A stretch of 64,000 nucleotides of DNA from positions 1 to 64,000 of the forward strand of contig DF239402.1 in assembly GCA_000507305.1 (NCBI GenBank). The letters are read 5' to 3'. The notes under the pieces were generated by a model that saw only the letters and a program-made list of their open reading frames with translations, did no database searches and was not told the origin of the DNA. Made by a program: the position numbers and the translations under genes. Each line of letters begins with the position of its first letter. The stretch's first letter is position 1. Below are positions 1 through 14,300 of this stretch, piece after piece. The stretch is from Breviolum minutum Mf 1.05b.01 (taxonomy: Eukaryota > Sar > Dinophyceae > Suessiales > Symbiodiniaceae).

Positions 1-45
1 AAATATCCACTGAAGTTCCCTTTCACTCTGGTGCAGCCTTTTTAC

Positions 46-56
46 CTTGAGCCAAA
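46..56 (-). promoter_or_regulatory. Possible spliced-leader relic
   Basis: On the minus strand TTTGGCTCAAG, followed by GTAAAAAGG, matches the last 11 nt of the dinoflagellate spliced leader (known to end ...TTTTGGCTCAAG). It lies about 250 bp past the CDPK stop, on the same strand. It could mark the start of a downstream gene. An 11-nt match is weak. Confidence 0.3.
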
Positions 57-124
57 GTAAGTAAGAAGTATATACGTGAAGTAAGTGTGACACATACATG
101 GGAAGTGTGCATGATATTTGACAG

Positions 125-250
125 TTGCCGTTGCCGTTGTCGTGGTCGTGGTCGTGGTTGTTGTTGTTGTTGTTGTTGTTGTTGCCGTTGTCGTGGTCGT
201 GGTCGTGGTTGTGGTGGTTGTTGCTGTTGTTGTTGTTGTTGCTGTTATCG
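125..250. repeat. GTT/GTC microsatellite
   Basis: Interrupted trinucleotide tract downstream of the CDPK stop. Open frames over it are composition artefacts. Confidence 0.95.
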
Positions 251-307
251 TTGTCTCCACAAACCAACTTACTTTATGTACACTTTTCCTGACACATTGG
301 GAGCGCC

Positions 308-445
308 TCATGATTTCTTCCACCAAAAAACTCTCCAGGCCAAAGCAGTCGTTTCACCGCGCGCCTCATCGATGTGGGCCTCGTGCCTGTGGAAATAGTT
401 CAAAAACTCATCATACTCGATCATGCCATCACCATTCGTATCCGC
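308..445 (-). CDS. CDPK terminal exon 21 (EF-hand 4, stop)
   Basis: Acceptor ccccag|gcggat, then ADTNGDGMIEYDEFLNYFHR. The loop DTNGDGMIEYDE is fully canonical. The frame stays open to TGA at 308-310, adding a basic and aromatic tail ending WWKKS. The EF-hand is certain. The tail after HR is less so, since another short intron is possible. Confidence 0.88.
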   Translation of the reverse strand, partial: ADTNGDGMIEYDEFLNYFHRHEAHIDEARGETTALAWRVFWWKKS

Positions 446-2306
446 CTGGGGTTGGTTGGTTGAGGTTCAACTTATTGAACTCCAATGGATTTGGTGAATT
501 TGTCAAAAGGCGACTTCTACGCGGGTCTTTACACTATATCTCAAGCATTTCACAGTGTACATATCATTACATATCTATAATCATCATTAGGATCCCTGTG
601 TCCCTGCGATTGGGATCCGAACTCTACTATCAACAAAAACCCCACCACCAACAAGAGTATTCAGGAGAAGAAGAAGACCAATAGCTATAACAAGAAAAGG
701 AAGACAAATACGACACAATAATCATACTGATAATGAAAAACAACACTAACAATAACAAGACAAAACAAAGCAACAAGAAAGCAAAGAATCCTTTAAAAAA
801 TCAAGAAGAAAAATAATAACAACACTAACAAGAACATGAAACAACGACGACGACGATGATGATTTGATGGTCGCTTCAAACGTGGATTGATAGATCTGAG
901 GATGAAGGTGGCCAACGTGGCGAACCGCCAAGTCGCAAGATTGTTGTTTCAGTATCCAAAAAACAACTAGTACCAGCTTGATTTGATGTCTGAACTTGGG
1001 CCCGGAAATTTGTGACTTTTAAGGTCGTCAGGTCACTGGATGTTCCAGTGGTCATTCTGAAGTGTTTTCAGATTTACATCCTATTTACATCCTTACTCCG
1101 TTTTCATTTTCAAATTTACGACAGCAATACATCCCAATCTCAGAAACACTTCCCTCTTCATACTGCTGAAGACATCCTTCTTTAGTAGATAAGTACTTTA
1201 ATTATCAATATATATATATATACAGAGTTTTATTATGTTTTCTTTAAACATCCCTTTCGGCAGTGTTGGACATTTCTTTCATCAATTGACCATGGCCTTG
1301 CTACCAAAAACCTCCCCCCAAAAAAATTGTCCCTCCGAAAGCGTCGGTATTGCCTCGCGGATGAGTTCGCGCGCATCCGTTCCTTCGAAGTGTTCACCCA
1401 GGATGCCCGTCAAATCTTCCGCCTAAAGGCGGGGCGGTGCTTCCGTGTTGGGTGATGAAGCTGGACGTTTTTACCTGCTGTTTTTCGGTTGTAAAACTGC
1501 AGGGCCTCAAAAAAAAGAAAGGTACACAAACCAGAATTTTAGCATGGAACCTGAAAAGTGGTGCTTTGTATATAGACCATTTTTTTGTCTTCTAAGGAGC
1601 CTTCTCAGGTTCGATGGGTCTAACAAAGTGTCATAACAAAAAGAAAGTGGTGGGTTTTGATGTCAAGTCTGAAAGGTTCCGAAGGATCTGGTGGTGAAGT
1701 TTAAACCATGCAGCATCATTTTTTTTGAAATCAGTAGATGAGGCCGAGTAAAAATGATGAACAAAATAGCAACTCCCATCATCATTTGCCAAGGAAATCA
1801 ATTCCTATCATCAAAGATTCCTCTCAAGTTATCATACAAATTACGGATCTAAAGAGCCTACCCCAAAATCTCATTGCCGTCAACAAGGCACTGTGATGCG
1901 ACCGCAGTTGTCCACATCAAATTTGCGGAAGGTTCTTCGAAGCACATCCTGGGAATGGAAGGTGGGACCAGCGGCTTGTTAGGGGGGATTGATCAAAATA
2001 ACACAGCCTTCAGGTGGCCACTGTTAGGGGGATCACACCATTGCAAGGGGTCTTTGGATTTGAAAAAAACTTGTTTAAGAGATCCACACTCCTCACCCCA
2101 AACGCTCAATGAAAGGATCCAACAAGCTGAAACCAAAGCTGGGGTCACAATCGAGGGTTCTTTGGAGAATAGAGCAAGAGTGAAATGGAGTCCATCTGGT
2201 TTGCTGTGAAGAAGTAGCAAAAAAGAAGCCACCACAATCACCCACCAGCAGCATCATCGCCAACAACAATAGCAACAACATCACCACCACCACCACCACC
2301 AACAAT

Positions 2307-2355
<49 letters not shown>

Positions 2356-5300
2356 GCAAGAAGAAGAAGAAGAAGAAGAAGAAAAAGAAGAAGAAGAAGA
2401 AGAAAAAGAAGAAGAAAACAAACAAACAAACGCAACAACAACAACAACAACAACAACAACCACAACCACAACAACAACAACAAGAAGAAGAAGAAGAAGA
2501 AAAAGAATAAGAAGAAGAAGAAGAAGAAGAACAAGAACAACAACAACAACAGCAGCAAAAACAGCAACAGCAACAATATTTTTTGAAGTGCTTGGATCAC
2601 ACGACACGACAATTTGATGCTTGAAAACCCTCAAACAACAATACATCATCATTTCAAACCATACGAACTAGTATGACTACTTTTTTCCGGTTGAATCTAC
2701 ACTCTACACTTAAAAATTCAGCTTAATCGGAGTTCATTGCATACATCATTTCACCCCATTTACGACGTTGATGAGGTCCCACTCCTCATGCACTTTGATG
2801 CGCCCCTGGCAGCGGCTGTCGGGCATTGGTAAGCTTGAAGTAGTTTGGAAGCTTAACAACTAAGGGATACCAGCTTGGATATATTTGGATCAAAAAATAT
2901 ATGTAGATGTCTGAAAAAAACATCACAACACGGAGTTCGATATCAACAGGAAAAAATGATGTGTTTTCTTAACGAATGTCTACCAAACAATTAAGCGATC
3001 TAGATTCAAAACTCACCATCTGGGCTTGAACAAAATTAGGCATCACCACACGATGTCAAAGGACAACGAGGGACAAAAAACACAGGGTGACATCTCCATT
3101 TCTTTTCATTGGGATCTTGGGAACAGCCATAGATAAGATTCTGGCAATGAACCAAACCTGATTCTTTGATAGTTCAATTGAGAAAATATACCCTCCAGTA
3201 AACTAATATGGCAATGGAACATCACCATTTTTTATTAGGAGATACATCTTCAAAAGGTCCATTTTCCATTGCTATGTTAGTTTACCAAAGTGTACCATGA
3301 CTTTTCCAGGTGTTTAAAGCATCTAGAAATTGTTTCTTCAGACAGTTGGGAACCTGGTCCATGAAAGTATCTGCAAAGAAACGTATGAAAGTATGAGTAC
3401 GGGTATTCGGTATACAGGATGTGTAATGTATCTATATACATATATACTATGACTATATACGAGTACATCTATAGCTTACAACAATAGCATACATAATTGT
3501 GACACAATGATACGATTGTATCGCCTGATATGTTCACTTTGATTCCTATTTCCTCACTGCCCCTCTTGAAATCGCCTGCATAGCAGCTGCCAGGAACTCG
3601 CTATAAGCAATGACATCATCATGATCCGTGTCCATGCTGTTGAACATGGCCTGCCGTGTTTTCTTTTTGAACAGTCACTTTGACAAGCAAACGGCACCTC
3701 CAACTGCCCACACTTTGTAGGTCAGTTTCTTTAAAGAAACATGAGATCATAGCCAACTGGATGTCATGGCATATCTCATATTCCGGAAAAAAAAAACATC
3801 CTCACCATGACGGTTTTGGTAACTGCAGCAAATTCCGGTGCGATTACCTCAGCCTCAAGGGTGTCGATGTGATAGTACTTCTCCAGAACTTCTTTCATCT
3901 GGCCACGGAGAGCCACGTGGAAAAATGCTGAGCAACCCATGGTTAGCGTTGGTGGAAGCCGTTTTTGGTAGTTAGTAACCTGTATAAGAATGTACAATAG
4001 ACGTAAATTTCGATTAATGATCTGGGACTGACTGAACATTTGCAAGTCTGCAAAATCATCAATTTCTTTGTTTTCTTTGTAGAATCAAACGTGTCTGGCA
4101 GTCTGGCTGGTGTCTAAGAAAAAATACATTATAATACATTCACAAAGCAAACCTCTGACAACGTTGAAAAAAGATGAAAAAAGGACAAGCAGTGTATTCA
4201 CACTGTCTCGATCTTTCTTTCAGCCGTCTCACACAAAGGAAAACACTGTATATACTTGATGTTTCCGAAATACTTAAGGATATATGAAACCAAACCAATA
4301 CTCAAAGGATAGGCATTTTAAACACAATCCCACCTGGATATGTGTAATGGTCCCAGTGTTCTCAGTATCAAAAGCCAAGAACTCGTTCCGCAATTGGGCT
4401 CGATCCTGGCGTGGTTGCAGGTAAGAATCGAAACAAAGATACCAATGGCCATCATCATGATTTTGCCATAGGTAATTGTTAATAAATGTACACCCCCGAA
4501 AACTAAATATGGAACCTGAAAATGAACCCTTGGAAGAGGAGATTCCTATGAACAGCCATCATTTTTAGGTTCCATGTTGGTTTTCGGGGTTGTAATTGCA
4601 AGTGGCACATCTTCCGCTGTCATTTTAGTTTGCTAGAAAACTCACCAACTTTGCTCTTGACATCAGATACATTTTATCCCCGCAGAAAACGGGTCTAATG
4701 TCAAACTGGACACTTGTCTAACTGAGCTCTTCCATTCAACTCCTAAACTTAGTAAAGACACTCAACATAAAAGGGATTCAAAAGGGATAGATAGATGATA
4801 AATGGTGATAGATGTATCCTCCCATTTTATTGCTAACTATATTTAATACTGATAGATGGACTATGGACTATACTATATCAATATCCTATTGATGATCCAT
4901 TCCTTCCCCTTTTTACCAACTCTCGTCATTTGCTCCCCCTTTTTACCTAACCTCAGCATTCAATGACCAGGCCATCATCGATAGCACCGCACGGCGAAAC
5001 GCCGTGGCTTTGGCAAACTTCCGGAGACTCGACTTGATGTCGTCATCCAGGGCGGACGACTGGAAAATGGATGGAAAGCGGGGAATTTCCCCCCGACGAA
5101 AAGGAGACGAAACACTATACTCATCGGATCCAGGGTTTCCCCTGTTTTTTTCCATTTCCCCATTTTTTGGGTGGGAGGATCTTTTTTTAACGTCTTTTCT
5201 TTTGTGGTGGGAGGAAAAAACATACATGTAGCAATGAGTTGAGGGATGATTCATCTGCGAAGTTCGGAACGGAATCTAAGACCTCTAGTTTGGGCAACAA

Positions 5301-8300
5301 CAAACTACAGCAGCTGTAGTCTTTAACCAAACAGTGAAGTACTTAATTTTTCTTTGGAATGTAAAACTCATAGGTTTAATTAATGTCCACTTTGCTTAGA
5401 CATGGTAGGTGATTTGCAATGATATTGCCATACATAGATATACATAGATTGACATCAACATGATCATTATAACTTATAATTCTACTGACCATGGAAAACA
5501 GTTCAAACTGCACTCCGTAGATCCCAAAGATCCCAAGCATCTACACAAGGCTGTTGGCCGCTGTGGAATCTATGCAGAAATCTCCAAATGTTCCAATTTT
5601 GAGGATGAGGAAATCTCCCACTTCCGGGAACGTCCCTCAAAGTTCCCCATGCATTCGCATCAAGTTTGAAGCCCCGCCCCAAAATGGGTCCCATGCATTT
5701 CGGTCTGCCTCGGTCTTTGCCCCTAGGCTCTTCACCCAAGGATGCTCAAGTGCGCCTTTCGGCCAAAAAACGCATCCGACCAAAATCGAGGATTTTCGAT
5801 GTTCGTGGATGCATAATAGATGGGAGACTCAAAAAATAGTGATTGTTATATAGCCATTTTTTTCATTCCATGGCAGAAAAGTCGAGTAGACTTGCGCCTA
5901 ACATGCAAACGTGTACACAAATTCAAGAGGAAGGTTGATAGTCAGGCAGCCACTGTGCATCTGTACGAACCTCACTGCCTGCATCAACCACAAGTTGGAG
6001 CCACTCAGCAAGCTTGGGGGACATGTCGCTCACCGCCAAACGCCGGACCCCTTCAGTTAAAATCTTATGGCGCAAGCTGGAAAGACCAGCACATACCAAA
6101 GCTTTACACATGGCATCTGGGTACTCCTTGGCACTTGCGGTCCGAAATTCTCCAGACTCGTTGAGCCCCCCAAGTTGCACGTCCGGTTTTTGAACTCCCT
6201 CGAGTTCACACGAACGAAAAACATCTCTTGGGTGCTTCATGCCAAGTGTACGAATTACAGTGGGTTTGACGGATGCAGCACCAAACTTCCACTGATAAAT
6301 CAAAACTTCGTTGGTCAAAGCCACTTGCTTGACCAGCTCAACATGCAGTGGCGTTCGCCAGATACTTGCATGATCTGGGTTCACCGGCCACGCTGGATGC
6401 TCTTTGAGTGACACACCTCCTTTGAGGGTCGTCATAACATCAAGGAACACATTGTTGAGCATCAGTTTGGAGCCCATGGCCAACTGTTTGAGCTCTCTGA
6501 GCGTCAAATGATGCAATCCCCATGGCTGTGCACGTGAGCGCAAGGGGCGGGGACCGGATCGCCCATCTGGCAATTCTAAATGTCGCGCGGCCGACCAAGT
6601 CTCACAGGGCGGGCCGCCAATGTTCATGGCGACCCAACCCTGACTGACAAGTTCCATCAACAAATCGAAGTTTGGCCCTTCATCCAAGTTGCCATAAATG
6701 GGATGCACCGCTGTGTCCAGTGACAGCATCTTGACACGAATGCCAAGGTGGCCAAAGTAGCGATGTTGTAGCTCTTGCAACCAATAGCAGCAATCGCCAT
6801 GCCTCCTCCGTCCTGAGAACATGTGGATGATCAGAATGGTACCTCCATCCTTGCTATCCTTGAACAAGACCGGAACCCCTTGTGGCTTGGGGGTCGCCAG
6901 AACCGGTCTCGAGCAAAATGGAGCAAGCAGGTCCGCCTGAGATCCAAGCATGTCGGGAATCACTTCAAGCGTGTGTCGAGCACCACTGGGCAACACCACC
7001 TGCTGCCTCACCGGAAGCCCTTCGCTTGGCGGTTGCCAGTTGCGAACCGCTTGCCGTTCCGACATGATCTTCCACATTGGCGACATCGAAGTGACTTGAA
7101 GAAACGCATTCTCAATGAACAGGATGTCGTCTGGATCTGCAGCTTCAGTCATGAGGTTATAGATCTCAGTTGACCCCCAGCACAGAAGTGAGTACATCCC
7201 ATCATTCTCATTGTAAATATTGAGACCACGAATGGTTTCAAACCACTGCATTATCAAGTTATCCCGTGGCCTTCCTGCATTGGCATTACCGATCCATTGC
7301 AGTGTACTGTTAGTAAGAGCATCTGAGATCTGCTGATGAGTGTTCTGGTCAATTGATGCGGGGTACCCACATTGGTGCCAAAGCTCATCGAGGTCTTGTA
7401 AACGCTTCCGTTGCTTTTGAACCCAGAGCGGGTCTGGAGGACAAAACTGCGGTCCATCAGCCTGACATTTGGGAAGCCTGCGAACTCTACAAAGCTCAGG
7501 TGGTTTTTCAACTTTGGCAGCATCATCCAGGGGCTTGTAGAATTTCTCTGCAATCGCAAAACAGCCATTCTCAACGTTTTTGCTATACTTGAGATGTTGC
7601 TGAAGCCTCTGTGCTGTCCAAAAGCACTGATTGCATCCAACACACACTGCTGAGAAAACATATTTCCTTTCAGTGGATATTGCACCGTGGTACTTCCACT
7701 TGTGGCCCTGTAACGCCTGGGCACTAGAAAACATGCGATCACATAGCGGACACGGAAACTGTTGTTGATCGACAGCATCGGAGACAGGGGCCGCCCCAAA
7801 TTGTACACCAGCTTCAACACATGCTGTATAGATACGTCGATGTCCGTTCGTCACCTCACTGAACATACGTCTCTCGAACAGGTATCTACGGTAGGCCGCT
7901 CTTACCAAACGAGCCCCATCAGCTTGGTGATTGTGAAGCCAGGTTACCATACTCAGAGTGTCTATTGCAGGAAGGTCAGCCTCCTGCAGTGATGACATCT
8001 CTAACCATGTGAATGCATGCCGAAGTGCCCCTAACCATGACTTGTCGTCAAAGTCATCTGCGGTGGACATCTCAATCAAAATGGCCGGTGCCGATTTCTG
8101 CCACTTAAGGGCATACAGAAGTCTGAATTTAGCCAAGCGTACAGAGAGGGGTGGTAATGACCAACGAGCCATAAGCTCATCATCGGTTACCAGTTCATCT
8201 GACCAAAAGCCCTTACCGATGATGGTTCGCTGCCACGTAATCACCGCATGTTGGACCTTCTTGTACGTTCGATGTGACAACAATGGCCAATTTCCAGCTC

Positions 8301-11300
8301 CATGAAAAAGTACCGACAAGACCAATGAGTCAAGCAGAATCAACCTGGTTTTAACCGATAGCCTGCGGTTACCAAACACATGTTGGCGTAGAGTGCGAAA
8401 GACCGCACTGGATTTGCCAAGTCTTGTATTGATCTCAAAACCAATGTCAGCAATCTGTGAAAACTGGGTTCCAAGATATTGGTAGTCCGATACTACACGA
8501 AGGGAGCCAGCACGAAGAGAAAGATGGCCCATGTCTTGTACAAAACGGTTCTGTCTGGCTTGTACCGCTCCTGGACCTCGGTAATTAAGTACCGCTTCCG
8601 TTTTGCCAATGCCCATGTTCAATTTGAGTCCATAGTTGGCAAAAATGTTTTCAACAAGTTCGACCGTAGCTGCCAGTGAATCATCAAGAGCATCTGGTGA
8701 CTGAGCTAATAGCGGGATGGCAACATCATCAACCCACGCGGCTGGTGGACACTCACTGAAACGTTCCCGGAAGCTTGACACTTCTGGAAGACGCGAAGCC
8801 AACTGTGATTGAAGCTCACGCAGGAGAGTGGTCATCAGTGCATTATACGCCAGATCTGCTAACGGACTTCCAGGACGAGATCCACGATGGGTCATGTAAC
8901 ATCCGTCATGACCAGCAAGAGTATACCACGTGAAACGATGCGCATCTTGCAGAAGTCGAACTGTGTGCGGACTCGCTGTAGCAGTAAATTCGTGCGAATG
9001 TGCAGATTCATCACGAATCAGGCGTTCCACATCAAATCCTTCTTGAGACAAAACTTCATATAGCCGTTGCGGGAAAGATGAGGAGGCACCGAACACATGC
9101 TGTCGCAGAAGTCCGTGAAACGCACTGCGAACGTCCAGGAACAAAATGGCCGTTGAAAACCCATGCTTCCCAGCGACTCTAGTAAAGCTTCTAATGTAGT
9201 GAGTTGCAAAGAGCGTTTGCTGTGCAGTAAAACCTCCGAATTGACACGGCAATCGTCTTGGAGCTGCCCATGCAAGAAGTGCTTGGCGAACCATTGCGTG
9301 AAATACTTTGCCTGTGGTGTCAAGAAGGGCTATTCCACGAAGGCTGCGCACATCGTGTGTGATTCCTTGCTTCTTTGTTATACAATGAAGCAATCCGCCC
9401 TTATGTTGGGCAGGTTCGGATGCCAGTACCCATGATTTAAAGAAGAGTCGAAACAGCTTGAGAGAATCAGATCCAATCTGGTTCTGCAGCTGATCAATAG
9501 GCACTCCGTCCAAGCCTGGTGCTTTGCCTCGCCTTTGCTTCTTGATCAAACCTTCCATATGAACCCGAGTAGGAATAGAAGCCAATGGGAGTTCGAGTGG
9601 CGCTTCAAGACAAGCTTCTTTTTGAGCCATGAAACATTGATTCACCATTGTATTGTACGACACTTCTTCACCGGCTTCAAGCTGATTGAAATGGGATCGT
9701 GTGGCCTCAATAGAGGGCCCAACTCCACGGAGGTTGCTTTTGCGTTTATGCTGAGCTTTTGGAAGTAGAGGTCGTAAGCATTTCCATAGTGATGGTAATC
9801 CCTGATCAGCGGCAACATCTGCGGTGCGATCAGCAAGCTGTTGATAGAAGTCACAATCATCTTGACGCACTTTCTTTGCACAAATGGGTGCTAAGCGATT
9901 GTGGCATCCTAAGTGATAAGCAATGGCATGATCTTGTAACTGAAGCCATCGCCCAATGCACTCATGGGTGGTGGAATTTCTGCAACATCGCCACTTCTGA
10001 AAAATGATCCGACTGACCGCCTTGGCGTAAAAGGCCTGAATCTGTCGGATACGCCTCCAGTGATACTGTTTGCATCTGATAAGACGCCAAGTTTCTTCCT
10101 GAAGATGTTTTTTCCGAGGCTTGCGATCAGTTCGGACTTGGGCACCCAATTGTCTTGCTAAGATGGACGCATGAGTATGAACATCAACTTTCCAGCCCAC
10201 ATCTTCCACATCAGTAGTCGATACGTCACCTCTAAACGACGCCGATGGATCAGCTTTTACATCTTGCTTGTCGACAACTGAGGGAACAGTGATTGGCAGT
10301 TTGATTCCAACACATTCATGATCCTGCCGTTGAATGGAAAGGTCAATCTCACTCGCAACCCATGTTGAAATATCACGGTGCATCAAAATGGTATCCACAG
10401 CAATGTAGTCAAGTCGAGCTTGAGCACCAGTGGCATGTGTCCATGTGTGGTGAAAGCCGTGGTGGTGCTGCTGGAATGTTTGAGGCAATGCAATGTTGCT
10501 GGAAACAAGCCAGTCGTGAAAAACACGACCCGACAAGTTCTCTTCTTGTTGTCCATGTGCATTGACCATCTCCGATTGCACACTTCCAACTCTTGCATTG
10601 GCGTCCAACATGTAGATACATGGAATGTCCCTGCAATTTGATGGGATGGCATTCGAAGTCGCAGACCACCACTTGGTGAGTGTGTCTTCAGTCTGACATG
10701 AGGGTGCGTGAGCAACGACCAGCATCAACCGCAGCCAGCACGGAGAGAGAAGAACCACAAGACGTTGTGAAGAGGAGTGAAGGACTCTGATGTCCGTAGG
10801 AGCAATCATTAACGTCGCATGGCCAAAAACAAACTGTTTGCTGATCCACAACTGTACTCCACCCACCCCTTGCGCAGTGGCACTGGCTGAAAGGATGTGA
10901 AAATGATTTGCTGCGCCATAACCATTCAATTTGGATCTCGTCTCTTGCAACCCAATGATTTGAAACCCTTCTGCTCGAAACTGTTCCATCAATGCTTCTT
11001 GTCTGGCACTGATGTAGTTTCCTGGGCGTTCATTGCCAGGGAAGAGAGTAAGGACATTCGCAGTCGCCATTTTCAGTGTAACCTCGTGATTTGATTCGAT
11101 GACTGCCACGTGTCCTTTTCGTTGTGAGAAGGGGTGGGTACACACATCAGGCGATTTCTCAAAGGGCGCAGCTACATTAAGGATGAAAGCTTTGCCATCA
11201 CAGGGGATTGCGTTCGCATGTCCTTGCAACGTCTCCTCTAACATCCAAAGCCAAGCACTGACATACTGTTGTCCTCCACATGAGATAGTGTCCAGAAAAG

Positions 11301-14300
11301 GGATACTCGACGTGGTCGGAATCCAGCGATTGACTGCTGCCCAAGTGATGGCATCAGCACATTCATTCCAGCAATGTCCTTGATGACTGTAAATGTGAAA
11401 ACACTGCGAGCATTCTCCAAAACGCTTGTGGAGCCAATGCATGAGTGCTCGACTGTGGACTTGAATGTCGGGATGCGACTTCACTGGCCAGGTCCCATCT
11501 GCGACGTTTCCGGCCATAAGGCAATCATATCCAATTCGAATTTTGAAGGGGAAACCACCAGCAGGATGAACTGAGCCAATGTGATGTGCCCATAACAAAC
11601 TGATACACACAGCAAGGGCTTCAGCTTTGGGAGCTGTAGCCGTATCAGGAACATCAAACACACGGAAACCACCAAAGCGTTCGCCAACTGGGGTTTGAAC
11701 AATCAGTACTACAGCACTGGCTCCATATCGTTGCTGCTGCATTTTGACCGACGATCCATCGGTATAGAAGTCGTAACTCAACACCGGTTCATCAGTCCAC
11801 ATCGGCGTTCTGACAAATGCAGCAAGTGTTTCGGGATGCCATTTCACTACCTGGCCTTTGTCAAGGACATTTCCAAGATCATACCAAAGCAGATCTTGAC
11901 GTAGCAGAATCCGTTCTTGACAAGGTATCCTCATCCAAACCGGTTCCTGGATGACGTCAGCAAGTAGAATCGGTTTGACATCATCTCTGGTTGGACCATT
12001 ACCACGGCAATGTGAATCTTCAATCTCCTGAGCAAGGCAATCGGGCACATTGAACTCTCTCGGGCTTGCACACCAGCGGTCACTGACATGGGGCAATCCT
12101 GAAGTGTTCACCGTGTCCGAATGACTTGCTGTTGTGGAGACAGTAAGATGCCTGCCATGCAGTTCAGTTTTATGCTGCAGCAAGGAAGCCGAGTTGCTGC
12201 GTGGGCTATCTTCTTCGCCGGATTCGGCATGTTCTGCCTCATACAATCCATCACCAGATGCGTGCTCAGAGCTAGAAGTAGGCGAGGCGTGAAAGATGAA
12301 ACGTTGTGAATCCGCGCCTTCCTGTTCGCATAGTGCGATTTGTATGTGTTCAGAAGGAACCGCTTCTGGTCCAAGCACATTCAACTGAACAAAGTCACCA
12401 TGCAATATCTGTCGTCTGGCACTGTCGTCGGCCGGCCACAGGTTCTGGTTCACTTGCAATTCGCATTGAATGGTGACGAGTTTGCATAGGCTCGCTGAGG
12501 ACAACAAATGAAGCATGTCGTCCCTGGACATGAAGCAGCGTGTCCAAAGCACTCTTCGAATGTGTGAGCCAGTCGCCCTGGTACTGACATCTTGAATTTT
12601 GATGTCAACCAAAATGAGTCGATCTGCTGGATCAGCCTGCCGCTGCCGATCTGAAGCAAACTCAACTATGTAAGTACCATCTGCGGTCGATTCAAGATCG
12701 GTGGGAGGTGAATTGACAGTGTGCAAGTTGACGATACTCTGATGGGATGATGCAGCCCAATTCGTCAGAACTTGTTCCGCGAGTGTCTGGGTGCTTGCTC
12801 TGTCCAACGAGATCACACGATGCTCACGGGAGAGCCGGTAAGCATGGATGAGGTACGGAAGATATGAACTTTGAGTGCTGGTAGAAATGGCCCCATCGGC
12901 ACGGCGTGGAGAACGTGAAGAATCACGCCTTTTGTCTGTCTGCATCAAAGAGAAAGAATCATCAGACAAGGTGCCAACAGCCTCAGAGGTTTCACGTCTG
13001 CCAGATGCAGGACCCCTGGATGGGGAGTCAGCATGCAATCCAATTTGCAGTAATGTTGACTCTTCAATATCAATCCTCTGCGTAGGCGCTCCTCTCCTGA
13101 TATTCCTTAAAATAGGCAAGTACAAGCCATCATCAACTGCCCGTTCATCTTGCTCAGCCAACCACCTCCTATCAGGGGTGCCTGCAGCAATGATGAGATG
13201 TCGAGGGTCACAGGGAATAGGAAGTACTCCTGCAAGGATTTGTGGCGTGATCACCTCTGGCGCAAGATAAGGAATCCAAGTAACGTCAGGAGACGGTCCA
13301 ATAGGAGTAATCTCCTGAAAAGAGAGCAAGATGGCTTTCCTTGTATTGACATGTGGCTGATTACATTCCAATAGGATGTGAAGGCGGGCTTGGTCTCCAC
13401 CGAGTGGCGCTGGTGTTGGCTGAACAATTTTCATGCGAAGACGATCATGTTGCAAGAGTTCATTTCGCCAAACATTTCTAAGACGATCAAGTAACCTGAG
13501 AAACAGTTGGGCTGGAATAGTGCAGTCTTTCCAGTACATCGGACCAAACCGATCATGTGGCAAAAGCCAGGAGCGAATATGAACACGCAACTGATGAGCT
13601 GCATCTCTGACAACAGCACCTCGATCAGAAGCGTATCGCAGTCCTGGAAGCTGGTCCCAATTTGGCGGGGGAATGATTGTGCCAGGAATACGTGCGCCAT
13701 TGTGCAACCTGTACTGGTACGGCACTTGACTGTCCGGGTCAGGGACAATTTCAACATTTGGACGAACTTGGGTAATTCCTGCCTTTGGATCAGCCCCTGG
13801 AACATCACATGAACTCAGTGAGTCGCACCAGCGGTCAGTGACATGGGTACTCAAAGAGTCTGGTGAAGTGTTGCGGGGTTCACTGTTCTTTGGTGTCAGT
13901 CCAACTTGGGTGAAGGAGGTGTCATCCAAGAATGCCATGCTGGTATTGTCATAGTGAGCTGACGAAACATTGGAATCGGTGTCATTGGGGTTTCCTTTAA
14001 ACTCAACTTCGATGGATACACCATTGTACAAGTTCAATCCTCCTTGCACAATACTTCCGTCTTGAAGGACCGTGAGGTTGTTTTCCGGCACCTGGTTCAT
14101 TGTAGCAAATGTTTCGATGCTGGCATTGTGGGAAAGCAAGTAGCAAAACCGTTGATGCCATGATTCGTCCCACTGCGCGCTGTAAGCAACAAGTGCAAGT
14201 ACCGAGCCATTGGTGCGTGGTCCATAAACAAATACAGCATCAGTGCTGTGCTGGGATGTAACATGATGAACAACGTGCGTTTCATCAAGTTTGTAGTGAG

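Noticed and set aside
42-684. ORFs with poly-Val, poly-Thr or poly-Cys across the GTT tract
   Set aside because: Trinucleotide repeat read in several frames; the real coding here is CDPK exon 21 on the minus strand.
2093-2652. Three minus-strand ORFs rich in Leu/Val/Ser runs
   Set aside because: CAA/GAA microsatellite translated in all frames, inside a CDPK intron.
7254-7820. 188-codon minus-strand ORF and other ORFs inside the LINE
   Set aside because: Shadow frames of the ORF2 zinc-finger and C-terminal regions with no motif.
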